This document shows, one piece after another, positions 1-5,755 of a stretch of DNA of 11,031 bases (the first letter of the stretch is position 1; each line of letters begins with the position of its first letter). A program made the position numbers and the translations under genes. The DNA is from Leptotrichiaceae bacterium (GTDB taxonomy: Bacteria > Fusobacteriota > Fusobacteriia > Fusobacteriales > Leptotrichiaceae), in NCBI GenBank assembly GCA_030532815.1, contig JAUNKI010000059.1, positions 1 through 11,031 of the forward strand, read 5' to 3'. The notes beneath the pieces are model-generated. The model was not told the DNA's origin. It worked only from the letters and a program-made list of their open reading frames with translations, and searched no databases.

Positions 1-90
1 TATTATTGAAACTTATGTTGAATTATTTTCGATAAAACCTTTTTCAAAAAATACAAACCATCTAATGAAAATTAGTGTTATCTTTCCACA

Positions 91-119
91 ATTATACTTT
101 CATTACAATTTAATGTCAA
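91..119 (-). promoter_or_regulatory. Consensus sigma-70 type promoter, leftward
   Basis: Read on the minus strand, the -35 box is TTGACA (114-119), the spacer is exactly 17 bases and the -10 box is TATAAT (91-96). Both boxes match the consensus perfectly. The predicted start point is near 84. A 5-bp stem with a 4-base loop (62-75) would form near the 5' end of the transcript. No start codon with an SD sequence follows before the window edge, so the served gene, protein or stable RNA, lies beyond base 1. Confidence 0.6.
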
Positions 120-253
120 TTATATATTACTATTCAACATTATATATTTTAAATATTTATATTTATTTTATATATATTTAAGTAAATACAGGATTTGTTA
201 TCTAAATTTTTTTGAAAAAAGCTTGGCAAAAACCACCAACTTAACTTTTTCTC

Positions 254-279
254 CGTGAGGGCGGCAATGAGCCCTCACG
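254..279. repeat. GC-rich hairpin repeat, copy 1
   Basis: A perfect 9-bp stem (CGTGAGGGC at 254-262 pairing with GCCCTCACG at 271-279) encloses an 8-base loop, GGCAATGA. It stands out in an AT-rich spacer. A near copy with loop GGCAACAA lies at 9427-9450, and both copies are accompanied by an arm resembling GTTGGTGGTTTTTGCCAA (here in the opposite orientation, 221-240). No U-tract directly follows the stem on either strand, so a plain intrinsic terminator is not well supported, although its position downstream of the MupG-like gene would suit a 3'-end role. Confidence 0.65.
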
Positions 280-321
280 AACCAGTATTTTATTAATTTT
301 TATAAATATATAGAATAAAAA

Positions 322-1413
322 TTATTTTTCGGAAAAAGCAAACTTCTGCCACGGTTTTATGTAATCCAGAATAAATTGTTCATGTTCAACTATTTTTCCT
401 ACTACATTTGATTTCCCCGTATTTTTCATTTCTTTCAGAGCAATCATTAATTCCCCTGCATAATGTCCGTAGTCACTGCTTTCAATAACTATATCGCCTC
501 TTTTTATGACTTCGGGAGTGTTAAACAACCTGAAGTTATGCCCTTTATATTTTACTCTACTATTAGTGGATCTTATGACATTTCCTGAAACATCTCCTCT
601 ATTGAAATGGAGTTCTTCCATAACTATTTTTCTTTCAGTTTCAGGAATATCGGGAATGAGTTCCACAGCAAAACTTGCCATATCTTTTCTTATATTTTTC
701 AATTTTTCAAGTTCTTCATCTGTAGGATAACAGTTGGATATAATAATATCATCAACTGTTTCCAAAGCTGCATAATGTCTGAACTGAGTTTCCACAGGCA
801 GATACCTGTGCATTTCAAGAGTCGGCAATCCCTGTGTTACGGGCCACGGACCAAATGTATTTTCAGCTTGAGATGTTATAAATGCCGCAGTACGTAATCC
901 GTATTTTGTAAATCTTTCTGTGCACCTGTTAAAAAAGTCCATTCCAAGCCCGGTATAGGCATGAGGATAGAAATTATGACATCCGATTAAATTTTCCTTA
1001 TTCGGTCTGTAATCCATTATAATATCTATATAATGAGTATCCATACTCATATTTATTTCTATTTTCAGTCCTTGACCTTTAAAAGTCATGAGACTTTCCT
1101 GCAGCCCTGTAAATCCCATATCAAGTCTTATACCGTCAGCCTCTATTTCTTTGAAAAAACTTAAATCTTCATAACTTATTTCCAAATCGGAAAAGACTCG
1201 GGGATTTACATCTAAAATTATTTCAAATCCTTTTGATTTTGCATATGAATTTATTTTTTTAAAATTTTCCTTTATTTTTTCCTTTTTATCCGTTACGGAT
1301 AAAAGGCAGCTGAATATTCTTGAAAATCCCGCTTCTGCAGCTTTATCAATATATCTGTACAATTTTTCCTCTGTTGTTTTTTCAGGGTAAATCGAAATTC
1401 CAAGTTTTCTCAT
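322..1413 (-). CDS. MupG-like (GH170, former DUF871) 6-phosphosugar hydrolase
   Basis: The 363-residue protein belongs to the DUF871 family, now named after MupG, the Staphylococcus aureus 6-phospho-N-acetylmuramidase (CAZy GH170). It has an N-terminal TIM-barrel domain (about 1-240) beginning with the family signature GISIYP (5-10), with DVNP (68-71), IRLDMGF (95-101) and CHNFYPH (145-151) as further conserved-looking strands. A smaller C-terminal domain (about 245-363) is the cyclophilin-like part of the family. There is no signal peptide, so it is cytoplasmic. The start at 1413 is preferred over an in-frame ATG 15 bases upstream because AAGGA (1421-1425) sits 7 bases before it, while the upstream ATG has no SD. 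It is the last gene of a lactose-type PTS operon and the only sugar hydrolase at the locus, so it probably cleaves the imported phospho-disaccharide. Activity on MurNAc-6-phosphate sugars specifically is not shown by the sequence. Confidence 0.88.
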   Translation of the reverse strand: MRKLGISIYPEKTTEEKLYRYIDKAAEAGFSRIFSCLLSVTDKKEKIKENFKKINSYAKSKGFEIILDVNPRVFSDLEISYEDLSFFKEIEADGIRLDMGFTGLQESLMTFKGQGLKIEINMSMDTHYIDIIMDYRPNKENLIGCHNFYPHAYTGLGMDFFNRCTERFTKYGLRTAAFITSQAENTFGPWPVTQGLPTLEMHRYLPVETQFRHYAALETVDDIIISNCYPTDEELEKLKNIRKDMASFAVELIPDIPETERKIVMEELHFNRGDVSGNVIRSTNSRVKYKGHNFRLFNTPEVIKRGDIVIESSDYGHYAGELMIALKEMKNTGKSNVVGKIVEHEQFILDYIKPWQKFAFSEK

Positions 1414-1487
1414 TTTATATTCCTTCATATATGAATTTACGTTAATTAAGGATAACGTATAATCCTGTATAAATACCAGGTAGCGTT

Positions 1488-1516
1488 ATTATATATATTT
1501 AATCCGATTCTGTCAG
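1488..1516 (-). promoter_or_regulatory. Internal promoter in front of the MupG-like gene
   Basis: On the minus strand, CTGACA (1511-1516), a 17-base spacer and TATAAT (1488-1493) form a near-consensus sigma-70 type promoter lying just after the EIIC stop codon. The predicted start point is near 1481, giving a leader of about 67 bases that contains an inverted repeat (ACGTTA at 1439-1444 with TAACGT at 1453-1458) and a weak CCTG/CAGG stem. It could allow the hydrolase to be expressed separately from the transporter. Confidence 0.5.
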
Positions 1517-1536
1517 AAAAATATTATTTCTGTTTA

Positions 1537-2874
1537 CTATTCCTGTTCACCTGCGTTTTCTTCATCAAGCATTTTTTTATCATATACTTTAAAGAACGGA
1601 TAATATATTACAATTGAAGATATTATGAGGACAATACTTAATATTGCTGCTCTTAAATCTCCATTTGTCGCCAGAAATGCTCCTATAGGTGCAGGCAATG
1701 TCCAAGGCGGCGTAGATGTAACTTTATTTACCCAGCCCATTGATGTAAATAAATATGCAAGGGATGAATTTACAACAGGTACAATTATAAATGGCGGTAT
1801 CAGCACAGGATTCAGCACTATCGGAGAACCGAATATAATAGGTTCGTTAATATTGAATATTGACGATACTATAGATGTTCTTCCAAGTGTTTTCCCGTAA
1901 CTGGATTTTGACATTGTCATAAGAAGTATGGCAAGACCTATTGTAGCCCCTGAACCTCCTATCCATACAAACCACTGGTAAAACGGTTCTGCAGCTATAT
2001 GAGGTATCATTTTCCCGTCAGCAAGGGCAGTACTATTTTCTTCAAGAAGTGTAAGCCATAATGGTCTTACAAGAGAGCCTACTATTGAAACTCCGTGTAT
2101 TCCGAATGACCAGAAAAATGTTATAAGGAACACTATTATTATTACTGAAATCCATGAATCCGTAGCTTTTACAAGAGGTCCTATTATTATTTTCATTATT
2201 CCGTGTAAGTTTATATTCAGCCAATAACTCACTGTAGCTACCACAAGAACTACTATAAGTGTAGGTGTGAGTGCTTCAAAGGATCTTGCCACTGAAGCGG
2301 GCACACTTTCAGGCATTTTTATTTTAAATCCTGTAGTCGTAGTAAATCTGTATACTTCAACTGCAAATATTGCAATGAGTATACCTACAAAAAGCCCTGC
2401 TGACCCCAGATTCGTCATAGGCATTACAAAACCCAAAGCTTCTTGAAGAACAGTCGCTCCTTCAGCACCTTTTTCAGCTATTACCTGTACTTCTTTTCCG
2501 TCTATTACCTGAGTCACTACGGCAATTTCCTTTACAACACTCGGAACTATCGTTAACAGAAATCCGCACGTTGCAAGTATTGCTCCTGTAATTCCGTCCA
2601 GTTTATATGACTTTGCTAGGCTGTTCCCTATTCCCATAACAGCATAAAGAGCCATTATGAACATTGTCATACGGTAAGGCAGTAATATTTGAGCTATATT
2701 TTTTTTAGCCCATAATGATATTCCCCAATCTGCGGGAAACGGCGGAAATGCCACAATCAAAAATATTGATCCTACTATTATTAAAGGTAATGTGGCTATA
2801 ATTCCGTCACGGATTGCTCTCAAATGTCTCTGTTCAGAGAGTTTTGCCATTTGCATTGATAATTTTTCCAACAT
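1537..2874 (-). CDS. PTS lactose/cellobiose/chitobiose-family EIIC permease
   Basis: The 445-residue integral membrane component of a Lac-family PTS transporter moves a sugar across the inner membrane while EIIB phosphorylates it. The N-terminus (MLEKLSMQMAKLSEQRHLRA) and the first hydrophobic segment (about 24-43) are typical of CelB/ChbC proteins, and about ten hydrophobic segments follow. His260 in GIHG and Glu344 in NINEPIIFG correspond by spacing to the substrate-site His and Glu described in the Bacillus cereus ChbC structure. The start has a strong SD (AAGGAGG) a few bases upstream. A 163-base AT-rich gap separates it from the EIIB gene, and the MupG-like gene follows. The substrate is probably a beta-linked or amino-sugar disaccharide; the exact sugar cannot be read from sequence. 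Confidence 0.93.
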   Translation of the reverse strand: MLEKLSMQMAKLSEQRHLRAIRDGIIATLPLIIVGSIFLIVAFPPFPADWGISLWAKKNIAQILLPYRMTMFIMALYAVMGIGNSLAKSYKLDGITGAILATCGFLLTIVPSVVKEIAVVTQVIDGKEVQVIAEKGAEGATVLQEALGFVMPMTNLGSAGLFVGILIAIFAVEVYRFTTTTGFKIKMPESVPASVARSFEALTPTLIVVLVVATVSYWLNINLHGIMKIIIGPLVKATDSWISVIIIVFLITFFWSFGIHGVSIVGSLVRPLWLTLLEENSTALADGKMIPHIAAEPFYQWFVWIGGSGATIGLAILLMTMSKSSYGKTLGRTSIVSSIFNINEPIIFGSPIVLNPVLIPPFIIVPVVNSSLAYLFTSMGWVNKVTSTPPWTLPAPIGAFLATNGDLRAAILSIVLIISSIVIYYPFFKVYDKKMLDEENAGEQE

Positions 2875-3037
2875 ATAACTTCCTCCTTATAATATAATTA
2901 TTTAAATAATTCGTAAATTTATTATTTAATCTGTTTCGGTTTTCCGATTTTTTCAAAATAATAAAAATACAATTTTTTAATTTATAATTTGCAGATAATA
3001 TTTTAATTTTTCTACTTCTGTAAAATTATAGAAATTT

Positions 3038-3346
3038 CTATTTTTCCAATAAATTCTGTATCTGTTTCAAAAGCTTAGGTCCTCCCAGAGGGCTGTAAGC
3101 CTGCGGTTGTATCATTTCACACGGAACTCCCGCTTCTTTTGCCTGCCCGCTTAATGTATCAAATCTATGTCTTACCTGAGGAGCTACCATTGCAGCATCA
3201 TACCCCTTCTTTATTTCTTCTTCAAACTGCTGAGTACTTACTGCGTTTACTTCGATTTCTATTGATTTTGACTGTGCCTCCTTTTTCAACGCATTTACTG
3301 CAATTGTACTGGACATTCCCAAAGAACACACAAATAAAATTTTCAT
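3038..3346 (-). CDS. PTS lactose/cellobiose-family EIIB
   Basis: The 102-residue cytoplasmic phosphocarrier accepts a phosphate from EIIA on Cys7 (motif CSLGMSS, residues 7-13) and passes it to the sugar bound in EIIC. The length and P-loop-like active site are standard for stand-alone CelA/ChbB-type EIIB proteins. The start is supported by GGAGG six to seven bases upstream. The gene sits 43 bases after the small membrane protein gene and 163 bases before the EIIC gene. That second gap is long for a PTS operon, but I found no strong terminator in it. Confidence 0.94.
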   Translation of the reverse strand: MKILFVCSLGMSSTIAVNALKKEAQSKSIEIEVNAVSTQQFEEEIKKGYDAAMVAPQVRHRFDTLSGQAKEAGVPCEMIQPQAYSPLGGPKLLKQIQNLLEK

Positions 3347-3389
3347 AAATTACCTCCGTCTCATACTTTTTTATTATATTAAAACCTCA

Positions 3390-3770
3390 TTAAACAAACT
3401 TTCTCCAAAAGAACCATAGATATGATATTATTGCAAATATTACTCCGAATATTGCATACTGTATCCAGAAACTTTTTGAAAATCCCTTTTTTGAATCTAT
3501 AAAATGCCTTACCCAAGTAAATGCAAAACTTGTAAAAAATGTATTTCCTAAAACTATTCCCATTCTCATATCTTTTATTCCTACAAAAGTGAGCAGAAAT
3601 GGAATTATTGTCGTTCCTATAAAGGAACTTACTATTATTCCCAGTGCCGATTGTAAACTGAAAGGTCTTATTTCAGAATCGGATTTTTCTTTCTCTGATT
3701 TTTCCTTTTCTTCTCTTTCTCTGATTTTTTCTTCATGCCTTGCGTTATATTTTTTTATTTTTCTTTTCAT
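3390..3770 (-). CDS. Unrecognised small membrane protein inside the PTS operon
   Basis: I do not recognise this 126-residue protein. Residues 1-35 are almost entirely charged (Lys, Arg, Glu) and could form a cytoplasmic helix or coiled coil. They are followed by three hydrophobic segments at about 40-63, 70-90 and 100-121, ending in a short basic tail. There is no signal peptide or enzyme motif. A strong SD (AGGGGGAG) lies just before the ATG, and the gene begins 8 bases after the EIIA stop codon, so it is co-transcribed and probably co-translated with EIIA. The position between EIIA and EIIB suggests an accessory role to the transporter, such as anchoring a soluble component or regulation. 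That is inference only. Confidence 0.8.
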   Translation of the reverse strand: MKRKIKKYNARHEEKIREREEKEKSEKEKSDSEIRPFSLQSALGIIVSSFIGTTIIPFLLTFVGIKDMRMGIVLGNTFFTSFAFTWVRHFIDSKKGFSKSFWIQYAIFGVIFAIISYLWFFWRKFV

Positions 3771-3778
3771 TTCTCCCC

Positions 3779-4114
3779 CTATTTTTGTCTTTTTTCAAGC
3801 CTGTCTATTCTTTTATACATTTTAATCATACACTCAATTAATGACTTTGCTTCTACAGCTGTCATTAAATGATCCTGAGCATGTACAAACAGAACTGAAA
3901 CATCTATATTATCCCCCGCCGTTTCAGCCTGAATAATCTCCGTCTGGATATTATGAGCTTCAAGCAATGATTGATCAGCTTCTTTCAATAAATTTTCCGC
4001 TTCATTCCAATTTCCCTTTTCGGCTTCATTTAAAGCTTCATAAGCCAAACCTTTAGCTGTACCTGCACTGTTTACAATGTCAAATACGATCATTTCCATC
4101 TTTTCCCTGTCCAC
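3779..4114 (-). CDS. PTS lactose/cellobiose-family EIIA
   Basis: The 111-residue helical EIIA takes a phosphate from HPr and passes it to the EIIB. With a GTG start at 4112-4114, the motif VHAQDHLM places the phosphorylated histidine at His78 and the trimer metal-site aspartate at Asp81, the numbering known for LacA-type proteins. The frame stays open up to a TTG at 4192, but that TTG lies in the -35 box of the operon promoter and the extra 26 residues do not resemble the family. GAGGAGG (4123-4129) sits 8 bases before the GTG. An ATG five codons downstream is a weaker alternative. It is the first gene of the operon and is followed 8 bases later by the small membrane protein gene. Confidence 0.92.
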   Translation of the reverse strand: MDREKMEMIVFDIVNSAGTAKGLAYEALNEAEKGNWNEAENLLKEADQSLLEAHNIQTEIIQAETAGDNIDVSVLFVHAQDHLMTAVEAKSLIECMIKMYKRIDRLEKRQK

Positions 4115-4121
4115 TTGTCTT

Positions 4122-4130
4122 TCCTCCTCT
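4122..4130 (-). promoter_or_regulatory. Ribosome binding site fixing the EIIA start
   Basis: AGAGGAGGA on the minus strand, with its core 8 bases before the GTG at 4112-4114. It is the only strong SD in the region and decides against the upstream TTG start at 4192. Confidence 0.65.
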
Positions 4131-4164
4131 GCTGTAATTTTTATTAAGTCGGTTTGTACTATAT

Positions 4165-4192
4165 AGTATAACCCTATCTTTGATTTTTTCAA
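4165..4192 (-). promoter_or_regulatory. Promoter of the PTS/MupG-like operon
   Basis: On the minus strand, TTGAAA (4187-4192), a 16-base spacer and TATACT (4165-4170) precede the EIIA gene. The predicted start point is near 4158, giving a leader of about 44 bases with the SD. A perfect 12-bp palindrome, TACTATATAGTA (4157-4168), overlaps the -10 box and the predicted start point, where a repressor could block initiation. Upstream, an A/T inverted repeat at 4204-4230 could serve as an UP element or a protein site. Confidence 0.6.
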
Positions 4193-4203
4193 GAGTTGAA
4201 CTG

Positions 4204-4312
4204 TAATTTTTTCAATTATTTAAAAAATTATTTTCTTTTTTACTCTAATATTAATTTTTTCAGCGATAGCTTATCGACGTGTTTTTCTAAAAAAGTGTAG
4301 AAAAAGCTTTTT
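4204..4312. repeat. Cluster of inverted repeats between regulator and PTS operon
   Basis: Three separate inverted repeats lie here: TAATTTTTT (4204-4212) with AAAAAATTA (4222-4230); CGATA (4264-4268) with TATCG (4272-4276); and TTTTTCTA (4282-4289) with TAGAAAAA (4298-4305), the last running into the palindrome AAAAAGCTTTTT (4301-4312). They lie upstream of the operon promoter and downstream of the regulator gene. In DNA this A/T-rich, some such repeats are expected by chance; the CGATA/TATCG one is the least A/T-driven. Confidence 0.4.
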
Positions 4313-4337
4313 AACTAATTTTTTTTCAAAAAAATTG

Positions 4338-4382
4338 AAAAAAGCTGATTTCCAATAATCATTTACTGAAAAACAGCTTTTT
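4338..4382 (-). terminator. Probable intrinsic terminator of the regulator gene
   Basis: Starting 8 bases after the YheO-like stop codon, the minus strand forms a 9-bp stem (AAAAAGCTG with CAGCTTTTT; 4374-4382 with 4339-4347) around a 26-base loop. The 3' arm ends in a run of six U, and a second U-run follows shortly. The loop is long and the stem holds only three G-C pairs, so termination may be partial. Confidence 0.5.
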
Positions 4383-4389
4383 AACATTT

Positions 4390-5094
4390 TTATCTTTTCC
4401 CTTTTTTACCTTTATTTTCTTCCTGTTCCTGTCTTTTTATTATTTGTACATATCGGTAAACACTTGCTTCGGACATTCCCAGAGCTTTGGCAATTTCCAC
4501 AACTGCACCCTTCAGTAAAAATATTCCTTTTAAATAAAGCACTTCTATAATATTTAGCTTGTCCTGCTGCTTCAAATATTCTATGGATACATTTTGAGTA
4601 GAAAGGACATCACTTATAGCCTCATGTGCAACTTCCTCTATGGATAACGATAAATTTTCCGAATCCACATTTTCAGTACTTGGACTTACTTCTTCCTTAA
4701 TGAAGTTTTCCTGTAATTTCTTCATTGAGGAAAAAAGACCGTCAAAAATTGCTTCATCCGTGTTGACACAAATCATTCCTATCAGTTCTCCTTCTTCACG
4801 AATAAAATAAGTCGATGATTTCAGTGCCTTATTAAATTTTCCTATTCCCCTGTAATTTGCAATAAAATCCCTTTCTTCTTTGTGACTTTCCTTTAAAATT
4901 CTCAATACAAGATCTGTTGCAGGTGCCCCTACTTCACGATTGGAAATATAATTATTTCTGATTGCGATTACTGAATGATCGGGATTTTCCAAATCGTGTA
5001 ACACTATTTCACTGTTTTTTCCAAGAATTGCTTCAAGAAAATCAACAAGCGGAATATATTTCTGTAATTTGGACTTTGTATTTAATTTACCCAT
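4390..5094 (-). CDS. YheO-like PAS/helix-turn-helix transcriptional regulator
   Basis: The 234-residue DNA-binding protein has the YheO layout. An N-terminal PAS-like sensor domain (about 10-118, with the family-like stretches ILGKNSEIVLHDLENPDHSV and GELIGMICVN) is joined by a Ser/Glu-rich linker to a C-terminal helix-turn-helix (about 178-222, helices in VVEIAKALGMSEASVYRYV). The ATG at 5094 is preferred over a GTG two codons upstream because AGGAG lies 8 bases before the ATG but too close to the GTG. It has its own promoter and a probable terminator and is transcribed towards the PTS operon, which makes that operon the natural target, though not a proven one. Characterised relatives often respond to small metabolites such as amino acids; no ligand can be read here. 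Confidence 0.87.
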   Translation of the reverse strand: MGKLNTKSKLQKYIPLVDFLEAILGKNSEIVLHDLENPDHSVIAIRNNYISNREVGAPATDLVLRILKESHKEERDFIANYRGIGKFNKALKSSTYFIREEGELIGMICVNTDEAIFDGLFSSMKKLQENFIKEEVSPSTENVDSENLSLSIEEVAHEAISDVLSTQNVSIEYLKQQDKLNIIEVLYLKGIFLLKGAVVEIAKALGMSEASVYRYVQIIKRQEQEENKGKKGKR

Positions 5095-5171
5095 TCTCAC
5101 TTCTCCTTATTTCCTTTTTCTGCTTTTCATATAAAGAAAAACAAATTATAATAAATATGTTCCTTTATTAA

Positions 5172-5200
5172 TTTATACCCCAGCTACAATATATTGTCAA
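5172..5200 (-). promoter_or_regulatory. Promoter of the YheO-like regulator
   Basis: On the minus strand, TTGACA (5195-5200), a 17-base spacer and TATAAA (5172-5177) form a near-consensus sigma-70 type promoter. A perfect 12-bp palindrome, ACAATATATTGT (5186-5197), overlaps the -35 box and the spacer, a plausible autoregulatory operator. The predicted start point is near 5165, giving a leader of about 70 bases. Confidence 0.65.
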
Positions 5201-5225
5201 CAGTAACTGCTTTATTCTAACAATC

Positions 5226-5291
5226 ATTTTTTTAATAGTTCCATTAGTTTTTTATATTCTTTAAATTAAAATTCTTTCAACAGTTCCATTA
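5226..5291 (-). repeat. Direct repeat echoing the EIIA C-terminus after its stop
   Basis: Bases 5271-5291, coding the end of the orphan EIIA, recur at 5226-5246 with 18 of 21 matches, 45 bases downstream and therefore in the same frame. Reading through the TAA would give FKEYKKLMELLKK before a TGA, echoing the real tail IMELLKEF. All three differences are G in the gene copy and A in the downstream copy on the coding strand. Confidence 0.6.
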
Positions 5292-5721
5292 TTTCCGTAG
5301 AATTATCAGCAACTTCCAATTTTTCAAGTAATTCTTCGTCATAAGACAACTTTGATATTTCAGCTAATAAATCCAAATGTTCACTTTTTGTATTTTCAGG
5401 TGCCGCTATCATAAAGAACAGCTTTGATACTTCTCCGTCCATACAGTCAAACTCTACTCCGTCCTTTACAGTTCCCATAGCAAGTGCCATTTTTTTCACT
5501 GCTGCGGATTTTGCATGAGGAATGGATATTCCGTCCTGTAAACCTGTAGATGAAAGTTTTTCCCTTTCATTCAGATCTTTTATAAATTCATCCATATTTT
5601 CGGCATCTACTATATTTCCATTTAAAAACAGCTCTGCCATTTCTTCAATTATCCCTGTTTTTGTTCTTTCATTCAATCCGATTTTTATCCTGTCTGCTGA
5701 TAAGTAATCCATTATTTTCAT
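5266..5721 (-). CDS. Orphan PTS EIIA, fructose/nitrogen (PtsN-like) type
   Basis: This 151-residue single-domain EIIA of the fructose/mannitol/Ntr class is phosphorylated at a histidine, here His69 in GISIPHAK, by HPr or NPr. The start at 5721 is preferred over an ATG four codons upstream because GGGAG lies five to six bases before it, while the upstream ATG has no SD. No EIIB or EIIC of the fructose class is nearby. The gene follows miaA by 34 bases in the same direction, so it is probably part of the obgE-miaA transcript. A stand-alone EIIA of this type is either a component of a transporter encoded elsewhere or a regulatory phosphoprotein. An in-frame echo of its last codons follows the stop codon. 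Confidence 0.9.
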   Translation of the reverse strand: MKIMDYLSADRIKIGLNERTKTGIIEEMAELFLNGNIVDAENMDEFIKDLNEREKLSSTGLQDGISIPHAKSAAVKKMALAMGTVKDGVEFDCMDGEVSKLFFMIAAPENTKSEHLDLLAEISKLSYDEELLEKLEVADNSTEIMELLKEF

Positions 5722-5755
5722 TTTTTCTCCCATTATCTTATTAATTTAATATTAT

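Larger units (their letters stand above)
1..321. other. Gene-free AT-rich left flank
   Basis: No open frame with a usable ribosome binding site was found on either strand. The stretch holds a leftward consensus promoter with a small stem-loop just after its predicted start point (hairpin at 62-75), a GC-rich hairpin repeat at 254-279, and an all-AT inverted repeat (295-303 with 315-323) that straddles the stop codon of the MupG-like gene. The remainder is homopolymer-rich A/T sequence with nothing recognisable. Confidence 0.7.

Noticed and set aside
254..279. GC hairpin as a standard rho-independent terminator of the MupG-like gene
   Set aside because: No U-run follows the stem on either strand, and the same hairpin occurs elsewhere with a related arm, so a repeat is the better description.
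295..323. All-AT inverted repeat overlapping the MupG-like stop codon as a terminator
   Set aside because: The 9-bp stem has no G-C pair and overlaps the coding end; such repeats are expected by chance in this composition.
1514..1532. CAGAAA/TTTCTG stem after the EIIC stop as a terminator
   Set aside because: It is weak, has no proper U-tract and overlaps the internal -35 box.
4115..4192. N-terminal extension of the lactose-type EIIA
   Set aside because: It contains the operon promoter and SD, starts at a TTG inside the -35 box, and does not resemble the family N-terminus.
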